In this document: positions 35,501 to 47,740 of the stretch, piece after piece
Layout: each line of letters starts with the position of its first letter
Numbering within the stretch: position 1 is the stretch's first letter
Assembly: GCA_905221605.1 (NCBI GenBank)
Contig: CAJNDS010002767.1
Location: 57,501 to 121,500, forward strand
DNA: 64,000 bases
From: Symbiodinium natans
Lineage: Eukaryota > Sar > Dinophyceae > Suessiales > Symbiodiniaceae
Reading direction: 5' to 3'
Position numbers and translations under genes: made by a program
The notes under the pieces: model-generated
What the model was told of the DNA's origin: nothing
Database searches by the model: none
What the model saw: the letters and a program-made list of their open reading frames with translations, nothing else

Positions 35501-37252
35501 GGATTTCGGGGCTCCTGAAGTGAAGTTCTGAGAGAAATGGAGTCTTAGGAGTCTTAGGACTTCGAGGTCCTGGATGTTGGATCGGGTTGGTTAGGGTTTC
35601 GGGCTGATAGTACCTCCTGACCGAAACATGATGTCTAATTAATGGCACCTTATGTGTCAGGTTCATGAGGCATGAGATACATGAGTACAGAGTCGGGTTC
35701 AGTTTGAGCTTGGCGACCTATTCAGGGAATAGGGAACAACCGTATGCCGTACACTATGTAATGCTAGCAGATCCAGGTGCTCAAAGTGCCCAAAAAAAAA
35801 GCCTGGCGCCTCCCGAGCCTCCCCTTCTGCACCCCTTCTCCACTTCTCCCCTATCAGGCCAAGAGGCCACCAACGTGAAGTACGAAGCAACTATGCATCG
35901 GGTGTTGGGCGTGTCGACCAATGCCTGCCAGAGTTGCAGCTCTGCATAAGGGACTGTTGTGATCTGCATTCCGGCTGCTATGCCGTCGGTTCGATCTGTG
36001 CAGATGAAGTTCCACTTCAACTCCGCACATGTAATTTCAAACAAACTACAATGCCCCCTAAAAGGTCCGACGTAAGCTCCGGGTGTGAGCGCTCTTGTTG
36101 CCAGGTTGTGGCAGTGTCGGCCGTAATTAGTGCTCACAATGTCAAAACCCAAGGGCGAACAGACAGTGCAACAAATTTGAAACATGAGCAATGAGCAACT
36201 TGTGACCACTTGACGGACAGGATGGATTGCCATGCTGGGATGTTCATTGGGTCGACGGGTGCTGAGGCTCAAGCCTCTCAGAACCGCTAATCTTGAGGCA
36301 CTTAAGGCACCGCCCCTTGCCTTCGAAAGGTAGACAAAGATGTCCGTGACCCCGTGCAGGAGCAAGACCAGGCTGCCGATGCCTCCAGGAAGCATGAAAG
36401 CCTTGAAGACAGTACAACACAATAGATCGCATAGAATAGGAGCCCTGCAGCCGAAAAAAGTCCCCTTGCCGAGTCTGTTTTGACATGATTCTGGTAGCAA
36501 AGCGCGGAAAGACTTCGACATCCTTCGACATCCTTCGATTAGCTGGTGGGAACTTTTGGGAACAGAATTTCCAGAGCTCTGGGGGTTTGGGGTGGAGAGT
36601 GCGATCATGTTACACTTTGGATTGGACGTTCGGCGGCTAGGTGGCCACCGCTTGGTCCAGTATCTAGAGTGTATGGGGGGCCGAGATGTGTTGAGGGGAA
36701 TAGGCTTCAACAACTCAAGGTTGTTTGGAGCTTCTGAGTCCTCAGCGAAAGCATAAAGCTCAACCCTGTGCCCCCAAACTTTGAAGCCATGCTTGCAGCA
36801 GGCTGGGCTCCCGGCGAACGTAGCTAAGTCCGTAGGAGAAAACCACCAGGCAACACCTCCGCCAGTGCGTTTGTGAGATTAGAAGGGCTGTTGTGGTGGT
36901 CATGGGCTTGTGGGCTCCTTTTGTGCTCTTTTGCGATTGCGCATTGCGCACGCCTTCTCAGAGTTGCCGACCCCGGGGCTATCTTTGCGGAACGCACGCT
37001 GCAAACTCACTGTGTTGCAACTCCATGGGGCAACACATGCAAAGCATTGAGAAACATAACGCCCGACGCCAAACATCCCCAAAACCCTGAACGCTCAAAG
37101 CGGCTTCTAGGACAGCCTTGGATGGGGTTTGTAGCTACCTGTGTAGATGCGGACTGGAGAATGTCTGTCATCACCGTCATCACCGCCCCACGCTGGGGTG
37201 TCCACGTCACGATGTGGTGGAGCAGCATCTCCCAAAAATCAGGATGCCTGAC
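32539..37252 (-). CDS. Ceramide-synthase-like TLC/LAG1 domain protein
   Basis: Six exons read leftward: 37252-37206 (RHPDFWEMLLHHIVT), 36444-36321 (IGSLVLLLHGVTDIFVYLS), 35060-34921 (LESNTMVKITFVVT, then RFRIIVFPMSIMRSVWMES), 33319-33245 (FTLFLLHMYWFGMIIKI), 32669-32591 (RNIADNTSESVQDMDKKR) and 32560-32539 (RDRHSK-stop). Order and spacing follow the family: DFWEMLLHH, LLLH-x-x-x-DI, VTR-x-x-x-FP, LH-x-YWF, then a charged C-tail. Ceramide synthases N-acylate sphingoid bases in the ER membrane. Most junction phases agree; two donors are GC-type (AAG|GCAAGG, ATCG|GCACCC). Oddities: the conserved LAG1 motif Asp after the His is Gly (HGVTD); a 14-base stretch between two CCAG words (34985-34998) breaks the frame of exon 3; the last intron is only 30 nt; and exon 1 is preceded by unresolved N-terminal exons. 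It may be a diverged family member or a decaying copy. Confidence 0.75.
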
Positions 37253-39459
37253 CTGCAACTCAAGTGTAGCCGTCGCAACCATCCCCAATCCTCCAAGTTC
37301 CCCCGCCAAGCTCTACATCTTGTACCCAGGGAACAAGAAAGACTGGGCTCCTGATTGGAACAACCAAGTCCTTAAGCCGACCCAGGTCTTCTTCAGATTC
37401 GGTGTCTCAAGTTTGCAGACAACTGCTTCGGTTTTTGTCACGTCGGCTTGACATTCTGAACGTTTCTTTGTGAAAGTAGGTGTCGCCACAGGGTCCAGGA
37501 AGCTGCTGGGACCATTTCGAACGAGACCAAACAGCGCGCGGCCTCTAGAAGCAGCATGGCCACCTGCCGATCGAGACCAGAAACTCGTAACATCCCTAAA
37601 CCCCAAACCGACAGCTTAGGCTTAGACGCTATTAGAAAAGACAAACAAGATGGAGGGAATGTTGTGATCCTGCATCCCCAGGCCGCAGCAGAAACCGCAA
37701 CTCCAAACCCCGTAAGCCCCATGATTCTGTCTGCTTCCAAACATTCTTGCCACACCGCAGAGCTTTAGTCTTGTGGTCTTGTGGGAGTCGATGTGCGCAG
37801 CCCTTATAAAGGCACACGGCTGCGCCGATGGAAGCAAAGTTTACCAGCAACCCCACCTCCCAGAGCCTGAACTTGTGAAACTTTACGGAGCCTCACTGAG
37901 ATGGTAGCCCACTGCAGTCAGGTAGAAGCTGCAGAGTTCTGAGGGGATGTCCTGCTGGGACTGCGTTGGGGGATTCGCGACCTCTAGCACTTGCGTTTCA
38001 TGTCGAGGGCTTGTTAGAAGCCGTTGAATGAAAAGGGATCTTCTGTAGATTTGGGTGTAGCAGCTTCAATTTGGACGAAGACTTGTATAGGTTGAAAGCT
38101 GCAAGCTGTCTAACTGCCATCCCATACTCGGGCATGGACCATGATGCTCTTACGGGCAAAGGGCGGGTGAGTGGTGAGCCGGCATGGCCTGTTTTACAAA
38201 TTTGCCTCTTTGAGCAAAAGAGAGCCTTCAAGACACAAAAGGAACATTCGTGACTCATGACTTTGTCCATGCTAGAATGCCAAGACTCAGACAATTACAG
38301 AGAACCAAACAACAAGAACTAAAGACTGAACTCCTATACCCACAGCCTCCCGGCTTAGCTGGCTTAGCTAGGACTTGTAAAATGTCTTGGTAGAACCACT
38401 AGTTCACGACGTACGCCATTCCCCAGCCTGGAAAGGATAGCCGCGCCAGCAGTTTCGGGTGTCCCCGCTGCCGCCCAGCAACCGCGGCAGGTATGGCTGG
38501 TCTGTCACAGAGCTGCGGTCTTCGGACTGGGGCTTTCGAGTATACTGTCTCTAGCAGATCTCAAGCAGCATTCAAGACAACACCGACATAACCGGCACTC
38601 TGAACTCGTCTCCTTCATGGATGAAGAGTGAGTGAACGAGTGGTGAGGCTAAGGAGAAGCTGCCGTGGGGCAAAGCCCGCCATTAGAGATTGCGTCTTGA
38701 TCGCATCTGCGATAATTAGAAGAATTAGAAGGGGGGAGCTTCGTCTTCCTGATTTGTGTACTGCCTCTGATTGGAGTCTCTCAGTGTGTCCCTGTTCGCC
38801 CACCTGCTATGCCGTTTTTACAAGGTGCCGCAGCTTTTTCTTGCAGCTCCCGCAACGGGGTATCCCGTGGCCAAGTCCGAGCCGGCTCGTGGCGTTTACC
38901 CCGCCTTGAGGCCCCCAAGATAATGTCAAGTCCACGTGAACATTGAACACATTGAACCGCTCTCAATTGAAAATCCTCTGCACACGAACAGAGGTGTCAA
39001 CCCGAACGCATCAAGAAGAAACCTCGACCCCTCGAACTCTGAGCCTGACACCCGGCGGAGCACTTGGGTGGGCAATTTACGTAGCATGGCAAGGAACCTA
39101 TCGGTACATTGAATACATTTGAACACATTGTTGCTGCATCTCCCTGTCTAGACCCTCAGACTGCAAGGTCACCGAAGCGCCAGCACCCTCCCCTCAAAGC
39201 GGAAAGAAGTTTCACGACATCTTGTAGAGGGATGTTCACATCTGCCTACTTTCCACGCCTCTGAGCAAGGCAAAGCACCAGGTAGTCATAGCGCAGTAGT
39301 AGCAACACCTGGAGGCTTCTGAACTTCAATTGCCGGATTCCACCAACCCCAGTGTGAGCTGTGGCTGATTGTGGCTGACCCGAGCTGGTCAGGGTTCTCG
39401 CTATTTGACGCTTGGCCTGCTCTCAGCATCGACCTAGGTTGACTAGTGGGCACACTTGC
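37253..39459. other. Intronic or intergenic, N-terminal exons not resolved
   Basis: The first exons of the ceramide-synthase-like gene should lie here. A minus-strand stretch near 38130-38050 (AVRQLAAFNLYKSS) is a weak candidate for the part before DFWEM. Both strands are open at 38628-38800. Nothing else is supportable. Confidence 0.4.
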
Positions 39460-39553
39460 CTGGGTCAGCAAGTGTTTCCATGACCAACCTATCGATCGTG
39501 GACTTCATGCTACTCAGTGAGGCCAGTGTGGCCACTGTGGCCACCAGCCCATC
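39460..39553 (-). CDS. Internal exon of an unidentified gene
   Basis: After GGGAGTTTTCCTGCAG come 31 codons plus one base (DGLVATVATLASLSSMKST, IDRLVMETLADP), then a textbook GC donor, CCCAG|GCAAGT. The helix-rich Ala/Leu/Ser composition is natural. Neighbouring exons were not identified; a short one (DVVYDLLRAR) may lie near 39835-39800, upstream on the same strand. Confidence 0.5.
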
Positions 39554-41073
39554 CTGCAGGAAAACTCCCAAAACGCATTCAAGCAATGTAAAGAAGAAGC
39601 GAACAGAGAGCGCATGGGCCGCACAGGCGAACAAGATTTGGCCGTTTCCACCTCACTTTGCTAGGGTTTCAATGGTGGCTTTGGAACGGTCATGACCCAT
39701 GTGTTGCGTATATTGCGTGTAACATGCAGAACCCAATACCCGCAACAGATCGTACCCTGTGTCTTGTTCGTGATTTCACCGCATGCACAGCTTCGTGCCC
39801 GTAACAAGTCGTACACCACGTCCTTGTGTTGCAGGATTGAGTATGTTGCGAGAGCACACACCAAGCAAGGGGCACAGTTTGTTGCCGGCATTGGTTTGCA
39901 GGTGTTGTGGCTAATGATAAAAGAAGACAGGGGTGCGATTCGTTACGGGCATTGTGCATGTTTCGGTTGACACAGCCATGAAAGCCAACATCTGATGACC
40001 GGATTCAAGCTTCAAGACGCGTACAAGCCCGCAAGCCCAAGCTCGCAACGAAAGCTGAGCAGAACCGAGGGAAGCGCTTGAAGATCGAGTCGCAACAACG
40101 CGTGACCTGACGGACCAAGCTGCAGCTCCCTACTCCGAACCCCCGCCCCCTGAAAGCGCCAACGCAAAACAATCATCTCCCAAATGCAGCGCTACAGCAT
40201 CGCTCTAGTTCAGCTGCTTGTCGGAGCTTCTGAAAGGTCTTCGAGTGTATGCTCTCCTCTACTACTGCCCTCTAATGCCAGACTCAAGCATGCTATCCTA
40301 AAACCGAATCCACAAAAACCCACACATCCCGACCAGCAGCCTGAAACCTGAGCACACCCTCACAAACCGTGTCAGGCCACCAGTATAGATGAAATGAGCA
40401 CGTGGCCTTTGCGCCCCACACTTGGTATGACCAGCGAGGCTTCTTCGGAATCATGGCCCGTGCAACCTGAGCCACCCTAGACTCCCTAGACATCCCTAGA
40501 CCCAAAGCCTTCAAAGACCACAGAGCAAGTTTTCACGAACTCAACACTGGAGGTCGTCTTTGGGAAAAGCTTCAGAACACCCTGCAAAGTACCTGATCCC
40601 TGTCTGTCAATCTTGGCATAGCCATGCCAGCTGTTCCAGAATCAACAAACCGGCAAGCAATAGTCCGCGGCCGCATTTAAAACTTCAGCCGCTGCAAAAG
40701 GTACAAATCACCAGGACCCTTGTTTGAGCAATATTCGCAAGCCCACACCCAACTCTTGGGACCTTGTTGCTGCAGATACTTGACTTGCTGGGAGGCTTGT
40801 TAGGGCTACAACGCTTAGCAACATATCTTGGAAAGGCTGACACGCCTAATTCGGAATCGAGTCACCTCCCTGAAGCACTCTACCTGCCAAACGGTGACCA
40901 AACTTGTGAGCTGCCAAGCTGGGGCCAAGCCGGGATCCCGACCACCGCGAAAAGGTGCCTGAACAGCAGCTGGGCCACCAGCATGCCTGCTTCTCGGCAG
41001 GTCTGAAGTCTAAAGCCCTGCTCTACTACTCCCTGGGCCCGAAGCGTTGTATTCCCAAAAGGCGGTCAGGACG
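39554..41073. other. No supported gene; one imperfect repeat pair
   Basis: CCCGCAACAGATCGTACC near 39737 and CCCGTAACAAGTCGTACA near 39798 are direct diverged copies, and an inverted third copy lies near 39935. Otherwise only short frames with no splice support. Confidence 0.4.
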
Positions 41074-41202
41074 TCAGGGTGCTTGGGCGCTGTCGGATTG
41101 GGGCGCGCCGGTTTCCAGACTGCGCTCCAGGTGTGGGCCGGCGTTCTGGTGCACCCTACTGGCAAGCGCCATAAGCAAAGCCCAAAAGGCAAAAATCCTA
41201 AA
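41074..41202 (-). CDS. Terminal exon with hydrophobic helix
   Basis: After AGCTGTGCTGAG come 42 codons and TGA: FRIFAFWALLMALASRVHQ, then NAGPHLERSLETGAPQSDS. It reads as a membrane or signal-anchor helix followed by a polar tail. An alternative minus frame stops at 41010 and a plus frame overlaps (40955-41347). The orientation is supported by composition only. Confidence 0.4.
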   Translation of the reverse strand, partial: FRIFAFWALLMALASRVHQNAGPHLERSLETGAPQSDSAQAP

Positions 41203-42174
41203 CTCAGCACAGCTCGATGATGGTCCATCCATCTATCTCCTGAAATGTCTACATCGCATAAATACATGTAGTGTGTCGGGAAGGGGAGGGAAATCCAGTG
41301 ACGCAGGGATGGCCCCACATCCGAACTGTCAGTCGCAAGAGTCCTGAAATGACGCAATTCACGCTGCACACCTGAATCCTCCTAAAGCCTGTGTTACAAG
41401 CCCAAGTCCGTGACAACCTTGCTCAATCCCATAGCAAACTCCCCTATCCTCAGCCTTTGAACTTGTGGTGTCTGCGACACGCCCCGGGGAACGCCGGCCT
41501 CCAAAGCGCAGCGCGCCCTGCCTGGAAAAGACAGCTACTTGAGTAGAAGCAAGCAGTACATCAGGGCTGATCTCACGTGTTGGGGGTGATTAAGATAGAC
41601 GTGGCATCTACGGGAATGTTCTAGGGTTCAAGGTCTTCAAGGGTGTTGGAGTTTAAGGAGGGGTGTTGGTGGTCCCTCAAGAGACCCATGTTGTTTCAAC
41701 TACGTACATCGAGCCTTTTTGAAGCCACCTTTCCTCTCGCGATCTCAGCGTGTTATCATGTGTCAGAACGCTGGGATGTGCTGGGCCCTCGCATTCAAAG
41801 CTCTCAACACCATCAACACCTGAAGCATCAGTGGGTGATCCCTTCCATTGGACACACTCCCTGGATGTCCTGGATTTTGGGGTGCTTTTGAACTTGGGGC
41901 TGTGGAATCGGCCTATATCCGGCTTAGGGTTTACTGAGGACTCTAAGACAAATGCAGCCCCAGGGGCAGCAGCTCATCTTGGGTTCGCCCCGCTGCCTGC
42001 TCAGGCTGCAGTTGCTTACAGCCCCGAAGACCTTAAACTATCCCAACACCAAGCCTCAAACCTCAATTACCCTTTGGCCCTTTAGTCATCACCGCAAGCA
42101 CCTTGAGGACCAGGGCCTCAAAGGTGCGTAAGATGCTCCAGGTTGGGATGTCTTCAAACGATGTTCTACAGGAC

Positions 42175-45100
42175 CTATTCTGCCGGGTGTCGACGTCGAG
42201 GCCTCTTGTAATTCAATGCGCAGTACAAAGAGTACAAAGAGTGCAAAGGGCTTTGCGGGTTCAGGGTTGGAAGTAGCAAGTAGCAAGTTGGAATCGAGGC
42301 TGGCATTGGCCGCTGCAGGACGAAGACTGGGCCGATGCAACGGCTGCTAAGGCAGGGGATCACAGGTGCTTGTGGCTCCAGAACGTTCAAACTGGAAGGT
42401 ACTTGGGCTTTGCAACTTTGCACTTAGGGCAAACTGGTTTCAACGGTCCCGTGTTGGAGACGCGGCCTAACAAGTAAACTGGACCTGATGACCAAACCAC
42501 CCGAGTCCAACCAACATGGGCAGCAGCGTGCCATGCGATGCAACCAAATCTAAACTCCCCAACACCCTGACTCCCCAAACAGAACTTTCCTCTGGCTTCT
42601 TCAGCTCTCGAGCTCGGTTCTCCTGAGAAAACAGCACATGTCATAGGAGTCGGCTGGAGATGTGTTGGAGGTTTCGAGCAGCTTCAAGTGCTTCGATCTT
42701 CATGGCCTGACCATTGCTTCATTGCTTCATGATACCCACGGTCCGGCTCATTCAGGTGGTGGCATCCTGTAAATCGCTTTCAGGGCTTGGTTTCACTGCT
42801 TGTACAACTAGTTTCGTCAGTTAGTTGGCCAGTTACTTAGTTTATCAGTGTAGAGCGAGAGAGAGAGAGAGAGAGAGAGAAGATGACCGAGATTGCTGAA
42901 ACATGGCTTTCAGTAATCGGCCGCAGAAGCTCGAAAGCTATCCATATAACCCTCAAGCTGCGTAACCAGGACATGTATTCCCAATTTTACAAGTTCTGAG
43001 AGTTAAGGGATCTGCTGTTCGTATTTCGGTCACAGGACTGTCAAACATCGGATGCACGGCCCTAAACCCCCCGACCTGGGGCCCTGAAGCCCAGCTCCTT
43101 GTAGATCTCTTGGCCCACATGCACCGCCCAAAGCAAGGCGATGGCAAGAAGCCCCTGGAAAAGGAGGTCCTGCACATGGCTCGGCTACGTCGGGGACCCA
43201 AAAACTGTGGGTTCGCAATGATTCGTGTGCTGCGCTTGGGAGCTAGTGGCCTGGGAACCTGCCCGGCCATCTCAACCTCGGTAACCTCGATGCCCCCCGA
43301 ATTGTGGGGATGAGTCTAGCCTAGTCTAAACCGTACATATATGCAAGGCCCGAAAGTTCCCACAAAACCGATCTTAGAAATCTTGCGGGTCCTTTGGCCC
43401 AGCCATTAGGCAGCCGCCCCCTGGGCGCGTGAAAGGTTTGTGACAGTGCTAGTAAGTCTGGGGCCTACAATGGATTTGGGTCTGCATGGACAAGTTCGCG
43501 CCATCAGGGCTGAACAACGCCCGTGGGCTTCAGGTCCTTTCTCATAGTATGTTGCGGCCCAGCACTGTGATTCCTCAGTATGGACCCCGAAAGACTCTAG
43601 GTTGCCAGCTTGACTGCTCACGTCGGACAAAGAAAAAAGGTCGGCAGATGAATTCTCCTTTCCGGAGAGAACTTTGAATTTGCCAAGTAGAGGTGGGGGG
43701 AAAGCACGAGCTGGCTTTCAATAAGAAACCATGCCGACAACAGTACGAAAGCGTGCTCCCAAAGTCCTGAATCCCAACATTCAAAAATGACAGAGGCCTC
43801 AGACCACGAATATCTACGACTTTACTTGGACAGGGGACTCGTAGCGACGCCTATGAGCTGCCGAATTGCAAAGAGGCGTAGGATGGAACGGTCTGGGCGA
43901 CACACTTGGCGAAACTGTCAGCGGCTGCAACTATGGCAAAGAACTACGCCGGACTGCAAGCACTCCCACATGGATCTCCTCCATGACTGCAGCCGAAATG
44001 CCGCGCAGGGTTGCAAACCCTCTGCAAATCGACGGAAATAATGTGGAGATTCAACTACGTTAGGGTCGAGGGGTTCTGGACGGTCTGGAGATTGACAAGG
44101 ATTATGGCGGACTTCTTTCCCCGCGAGACACACCGAGAAGGTGGCCTTGTGAGCCTTTGGCTCTTAATTATGCTTTCGCACCTTGCGTGACAAGACACGG
44201 ATACTGTGCGCTGCATGGAAAGATCGTTGCAGGATCATGACGAGGCATCAGTGAAGCACAGCACAGAAAGACGTAAGACATAACAATCTAGCAAGGACGA
44301 TCGTAAGCCTGGTAAGCCTGGTAAGAGTAATGAAGGAACCCCCTAAACGGGAATTCTCCGTATGCTCCCGGCTGAGTTGCAGAAGATCCTTTTGCACTGA
44401 TCCTGAGAAAAACTCGCCCGGCTTCCTGCCGAGAAGCGTTTGGAACAAGCAGACATGGATCCGTAACCCAACCCTTCCCCCCCCCATGCCAAATTTTGTG
44501 ACGCACCCCCCCCCCCTTTTGGCCTGTCGGGGGCTCCTGTAGAGGGGGGGCGCTCCAAAATGCACGCATTTGGCTGTTGCCCGGCTGCCGAGGCGGCCCG
44601 CGCAAGCGTTTACAATTACAATGCCAACTAAGGCCCTACAGTAGAGTGCTAGAGCCCTAGAGACCCCCTTCAGCTGCTCTTGAGCAGCTTCGAAGATAGA
44701 ATCCGTAGCATCAAAAGAAGACTCAATCTGGCTCCATGACCATGCCTGCAAAACACCTCAAACTGTCGCCCACAGCCCTTCCCGGAGCATACCCCCGTGC
44801 GACTGAATTTCAGGCAGCTGAGCCAAAGGCATCCGAGACACCCAACAACCTCCTTCACAAAGGATCACCCTCGGGGCCCTCTGAAAGTGTCCACGGTTTA
44901 GGATCGAGGAATTTGGGAATTGGCTTAGGGTTTGCAAGAAGGCATAGGGCATAGGGGTCTTGCGATGCAAGATTCTTAAACAACAGGGCCGTAGCGCATC
45001 TTGTGGCTCTTGTAGGGGTTTAGTGAGCAGCGATCTTTGGATCCATCTGCCCTGGGCGAGGTTGCTGGCGGTGCGTTGCTCAAGCTGCGACACACATTAG

Positions 45101-45741
45101 CCAGTGAGACATGGTTGCACAAGGCGCTTCAGGGGTTGCCCCGGCAGCTTTCACAATGTCATCGGAATCCCTTCTGGTCCATGTGGCTTCTGGCAAGCTT
45201 CGTTGACTTCAGGCGAGGAACTAAGAAACATAACTTCGTACTGTCGTAACTACTGACTGGCTCAGCCAAAACATGCGGCAGGGAACCGATGCATCATGCA
45301 TCGTGCATCCATAGTCTCCGTTAAGGTACAGCGAAACTTTAAGATATTTCGAGAGAAAGCTAAGTACAGCTCGCGGGCCGTACCATCATGGCCAAAGCTG
45401 CCAACGGCATTTCTCAGGACGTGCTGTCTCACCTGCATTTCCACGATGGCAAAACAAAAGGCGTGAGGCGTGAGCCTGTAACTATGCTGAGAAAAGGCCG
45501 CGCCCTCCTGTACTAATCTGCAGCAGATAATCTGCATGTGAGGCAGAAGCCTCCCCAACCTTGCAGTCCTGGCCTCGCAGGTCCACAAGGACAGCTGAAG
45601 CAACACCATGTTGACCAAAGCCTGAGCTTCCTGAAGCCGAATCACCGTAATAATTGCAGAGAACAACACAAAGTCAAACGATAAAAGACAGAGAGCCCAA
45701 ACTACCCTTGTCCGTTTCGGAAGGTGCGGCAGGTGCCTCAC
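42175..45741 (-). CDS. Polytopic membrane protein, many exons
   Basis: Exons reading leftward: 45741-45262 (WALCLLSFDFVLFSAIITVI, MVLLQLSLWTCEARTARLG, TARELYLAFSRNILKF), perhaps 45078-45000 (LEQRTASNLAQGRWIQ), 44745-44620 (42 codons, IESSFDATDSIFEAAQEQL), 44021-43948 (GFATLRGISAAVMEEIHVG), 43766-43622 (47 codons, HAFVLLSAWFLIESQLVLS), perhaps 43572-43531, 43169-43076 (DLLFQGLLAIALLWAVHVG), 42622-42485 (46 codons, ENRARELKKPEESSVWGVR, TLLPMLVGLGWFGHQ) and 42312-42175 (to TAG). Several junctions agree in phase, for example 43948/43766 and 42485/42312. At least five hydrophobic helices indicate a multi-pass membrane protein such as a transporter or transferase. No signature was recognised. Grouping the outer exons into one gene is inference. 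Confidence 0.55.
42853..42880. repeat. (GA)n microsatellite
   Basis: An uninterrupted GA run of about 13 units. Confidence 0.95.
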
Positions 45742-46373
45742 ATCAGCGCTGGAGCCAACTTTTTTGAAGCGCCAGGACCATGCCTTTCATGCGTCACAAG
45801 CCCATTTGCTTCTTCTTCCCTTGTGGGAAAGTTTGGTTGTCTCTTGGGTTTCAAGGCTTTGACTTGAGGTGCTTTTTCCTGGTAAACGTATGTCTTAGAT
45901 CGTCTATTGGTTGACGAGTGGGATTAAAGGGCCAGGATTTGCAACTTATTGATCCGGCGTTCTGGGCTTTGAGAGGTTCAGTGGTTTCACTGCAATATAA
46001 AAATCTCAGTGAGGATCTTTGGATGAAAGGCTCGCAGTTCTTCACGCCCGTCGGGTGCAAAGGATGCTGCTTGCAGCTTGACTGCGGAGCAACAACACGA
46101 TAACAGGGCTCGTCGTGCTTGGTCTATCGACAAGCCGATCTCCAGCCATGACAACAAATCTTTATCCCAGTGGTTGCAAGGTCCGAGGGGAGCCCCTCGT
46201 AAGATGGGCAACACCTTCATTCTCTTCCCCTTTATAAACATGGAATGCGAAACCACACGTGGTGCACCTAAATTCAAAACATCATACACCATGCTAAATC
46301 TTCTTGTAGTCCATGCAATAAGCCATCAAACCCCCAAACGTTCGACCGATGCCACAGTGAGGCAGCATTGTAC

Positions 46374-46790
46374 TCAGGAAGTTGCCAGGGGCACCGGACG
46401 GCTGAGACTGAGCCAGGACCTGGTGGAATATTGGGTTATGCGGTCAAGTATTTGCTGGTTTGTGGGATTGAAAGGCTGAGTTAGGGGACTGATGGCAGAG
46501 CTTTGGTTAAACCACATCAAAATGGCAATTTTGCCGGTTTCCTCGTTTGCGTTTCTCAGGACATGAATCCCCTGAAGTTGCAAGGGCGGGCTTACATCGA
46601 AAAGCCAGGTGTAGGGCCCTCCGTCTTCTCGGCTTGATGACTTCGGGTTTGAGCTCGACAAAGCTGAGCTCTGGTCAAAGAAGCAGGTACGGGTCGAACA
46701 GGCAACCCTGCATCTACGTAGGTGTTGATCTAGGATTTGAACCATAAGGAATCTATCATCACAGAGATCATTAAAAGGGTCCGCAAACAC
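46374..46790 (-). CDS. Open coding-like region, unidentified
   Basis: A 138-codon minus frame contains SSSNPKSSSREDGGPYTWLF and GIHVLRNANEETGKIAILMW. A strong donor-like GAT|GTAAGC and an acceptor-like ACTTCAG lie only 24 nt apart inside it, and the frame is open through them, so they are probably not used. The stop is at 46374. The region is likely one or two real exons. Family unknown. Confidence 0.4.
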   Translation of the reverse strand: MFADPFNDLCDDRFLMVQILDQHLRRCRVACSTRTCFFDQSSALSSSNPKSSSREDGGPYTWLFDVSPPLQLQGIHVLRNANEETGKIAILMWFNQSSAISPLTQPFNPTNQQILDRITQYSTRSWLSLSRPVPLATS

Positions 46791-47599
46791 CCCAGATGCT
46801 TGCTAAATCTACTTATTTGGGTTGCTTGGACTGTGCAAGTTGGCTTCTTTCTGGCTTCTGATTGGCAAGCGCGCCTTCATGAAACCCCGCAGAGCAAAGA
46901 ATTTTCTCCAGCTGCAACCCCAGGCCTTGAGCCTTTCAAACCCAATTCTTCCCATCGCGAGCCTTGATCTTTGGGACTTGGCGAAGCCTCGGCTGCGCCG
47001 GTACCAGGAGGGCACCAGGATGTACCAGGGGTGGCATCTCAAGGACCAGCAGTCCCTTTAGTCCATGCTTCTCGACAGAAATCAAAAGAGACATCCTCCT
47101 AGGACTACTTCTCTGCGTGGCCTAAGTCCCGTTGAGCCCCCTTTGTAGCGCGGAGCCTTGCGCCGACTGGCGGAGGAGCTGCGGCTGCGTGCCGGAGGAG
47201 GCCTACAGCTGCAGGCCCCAGAGCAAGCACAGCGATCCCGCGTGCAGCCCGCGTGCAGCGAGTCTCTTCAAGTTGTCAAGCACCCATCTCATGATGCCGA
47301 ATAAGGGCTAGCACGGACTAGACTTATCAACGACTTGACCAAAGTTGTGAAACTGCTTGAATCCACTGAAGCACGAAGTTCTTGTTCAGAAACTTTTGAC
47401 GGCCTAGCCACGCACACACACACACACTCTCTCTTCATCCACAAACCTCAGACATATACAAAACTACGCATCTGCAGGTGAGCTTCGAACTGTGAAGACA
47501 AACACAGCATCATAGTTGCAGCCTAGCAACAACCTGAAACATGCGAAAAATGAGAGCTTTTCCGAACCCACTAGTGCAACTCTAGTCCAAGCTCTGAAC

Positions 47600-47740
47600 T
47601 CCACAAGACAGGCATGACGCGGAATGACGCGGCAAAACAGGATTGTCCGTGCCCCCGAGCAGTGCCCGCAGGGCCACGGGCTCTCCCTGAGAGGCCACGG
47701 CGGACAACAATGCTGCCCGGTCACCTGGGGTTTTAAGTTG
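47600..47740 (-). CDS. Exon-like sequence, unidentified
   Basis: After AAAACCCCAG the minus frame reads DRAALLSAVASQGEPVALR, then ALLGGTDNPVLPRHSA, with ankyrin-like rhythm (AALLSAV, ALRALL) but too short to assign. The open frame continues upstream to about 47929, so the exon could be longer. Confidence 0.35.
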
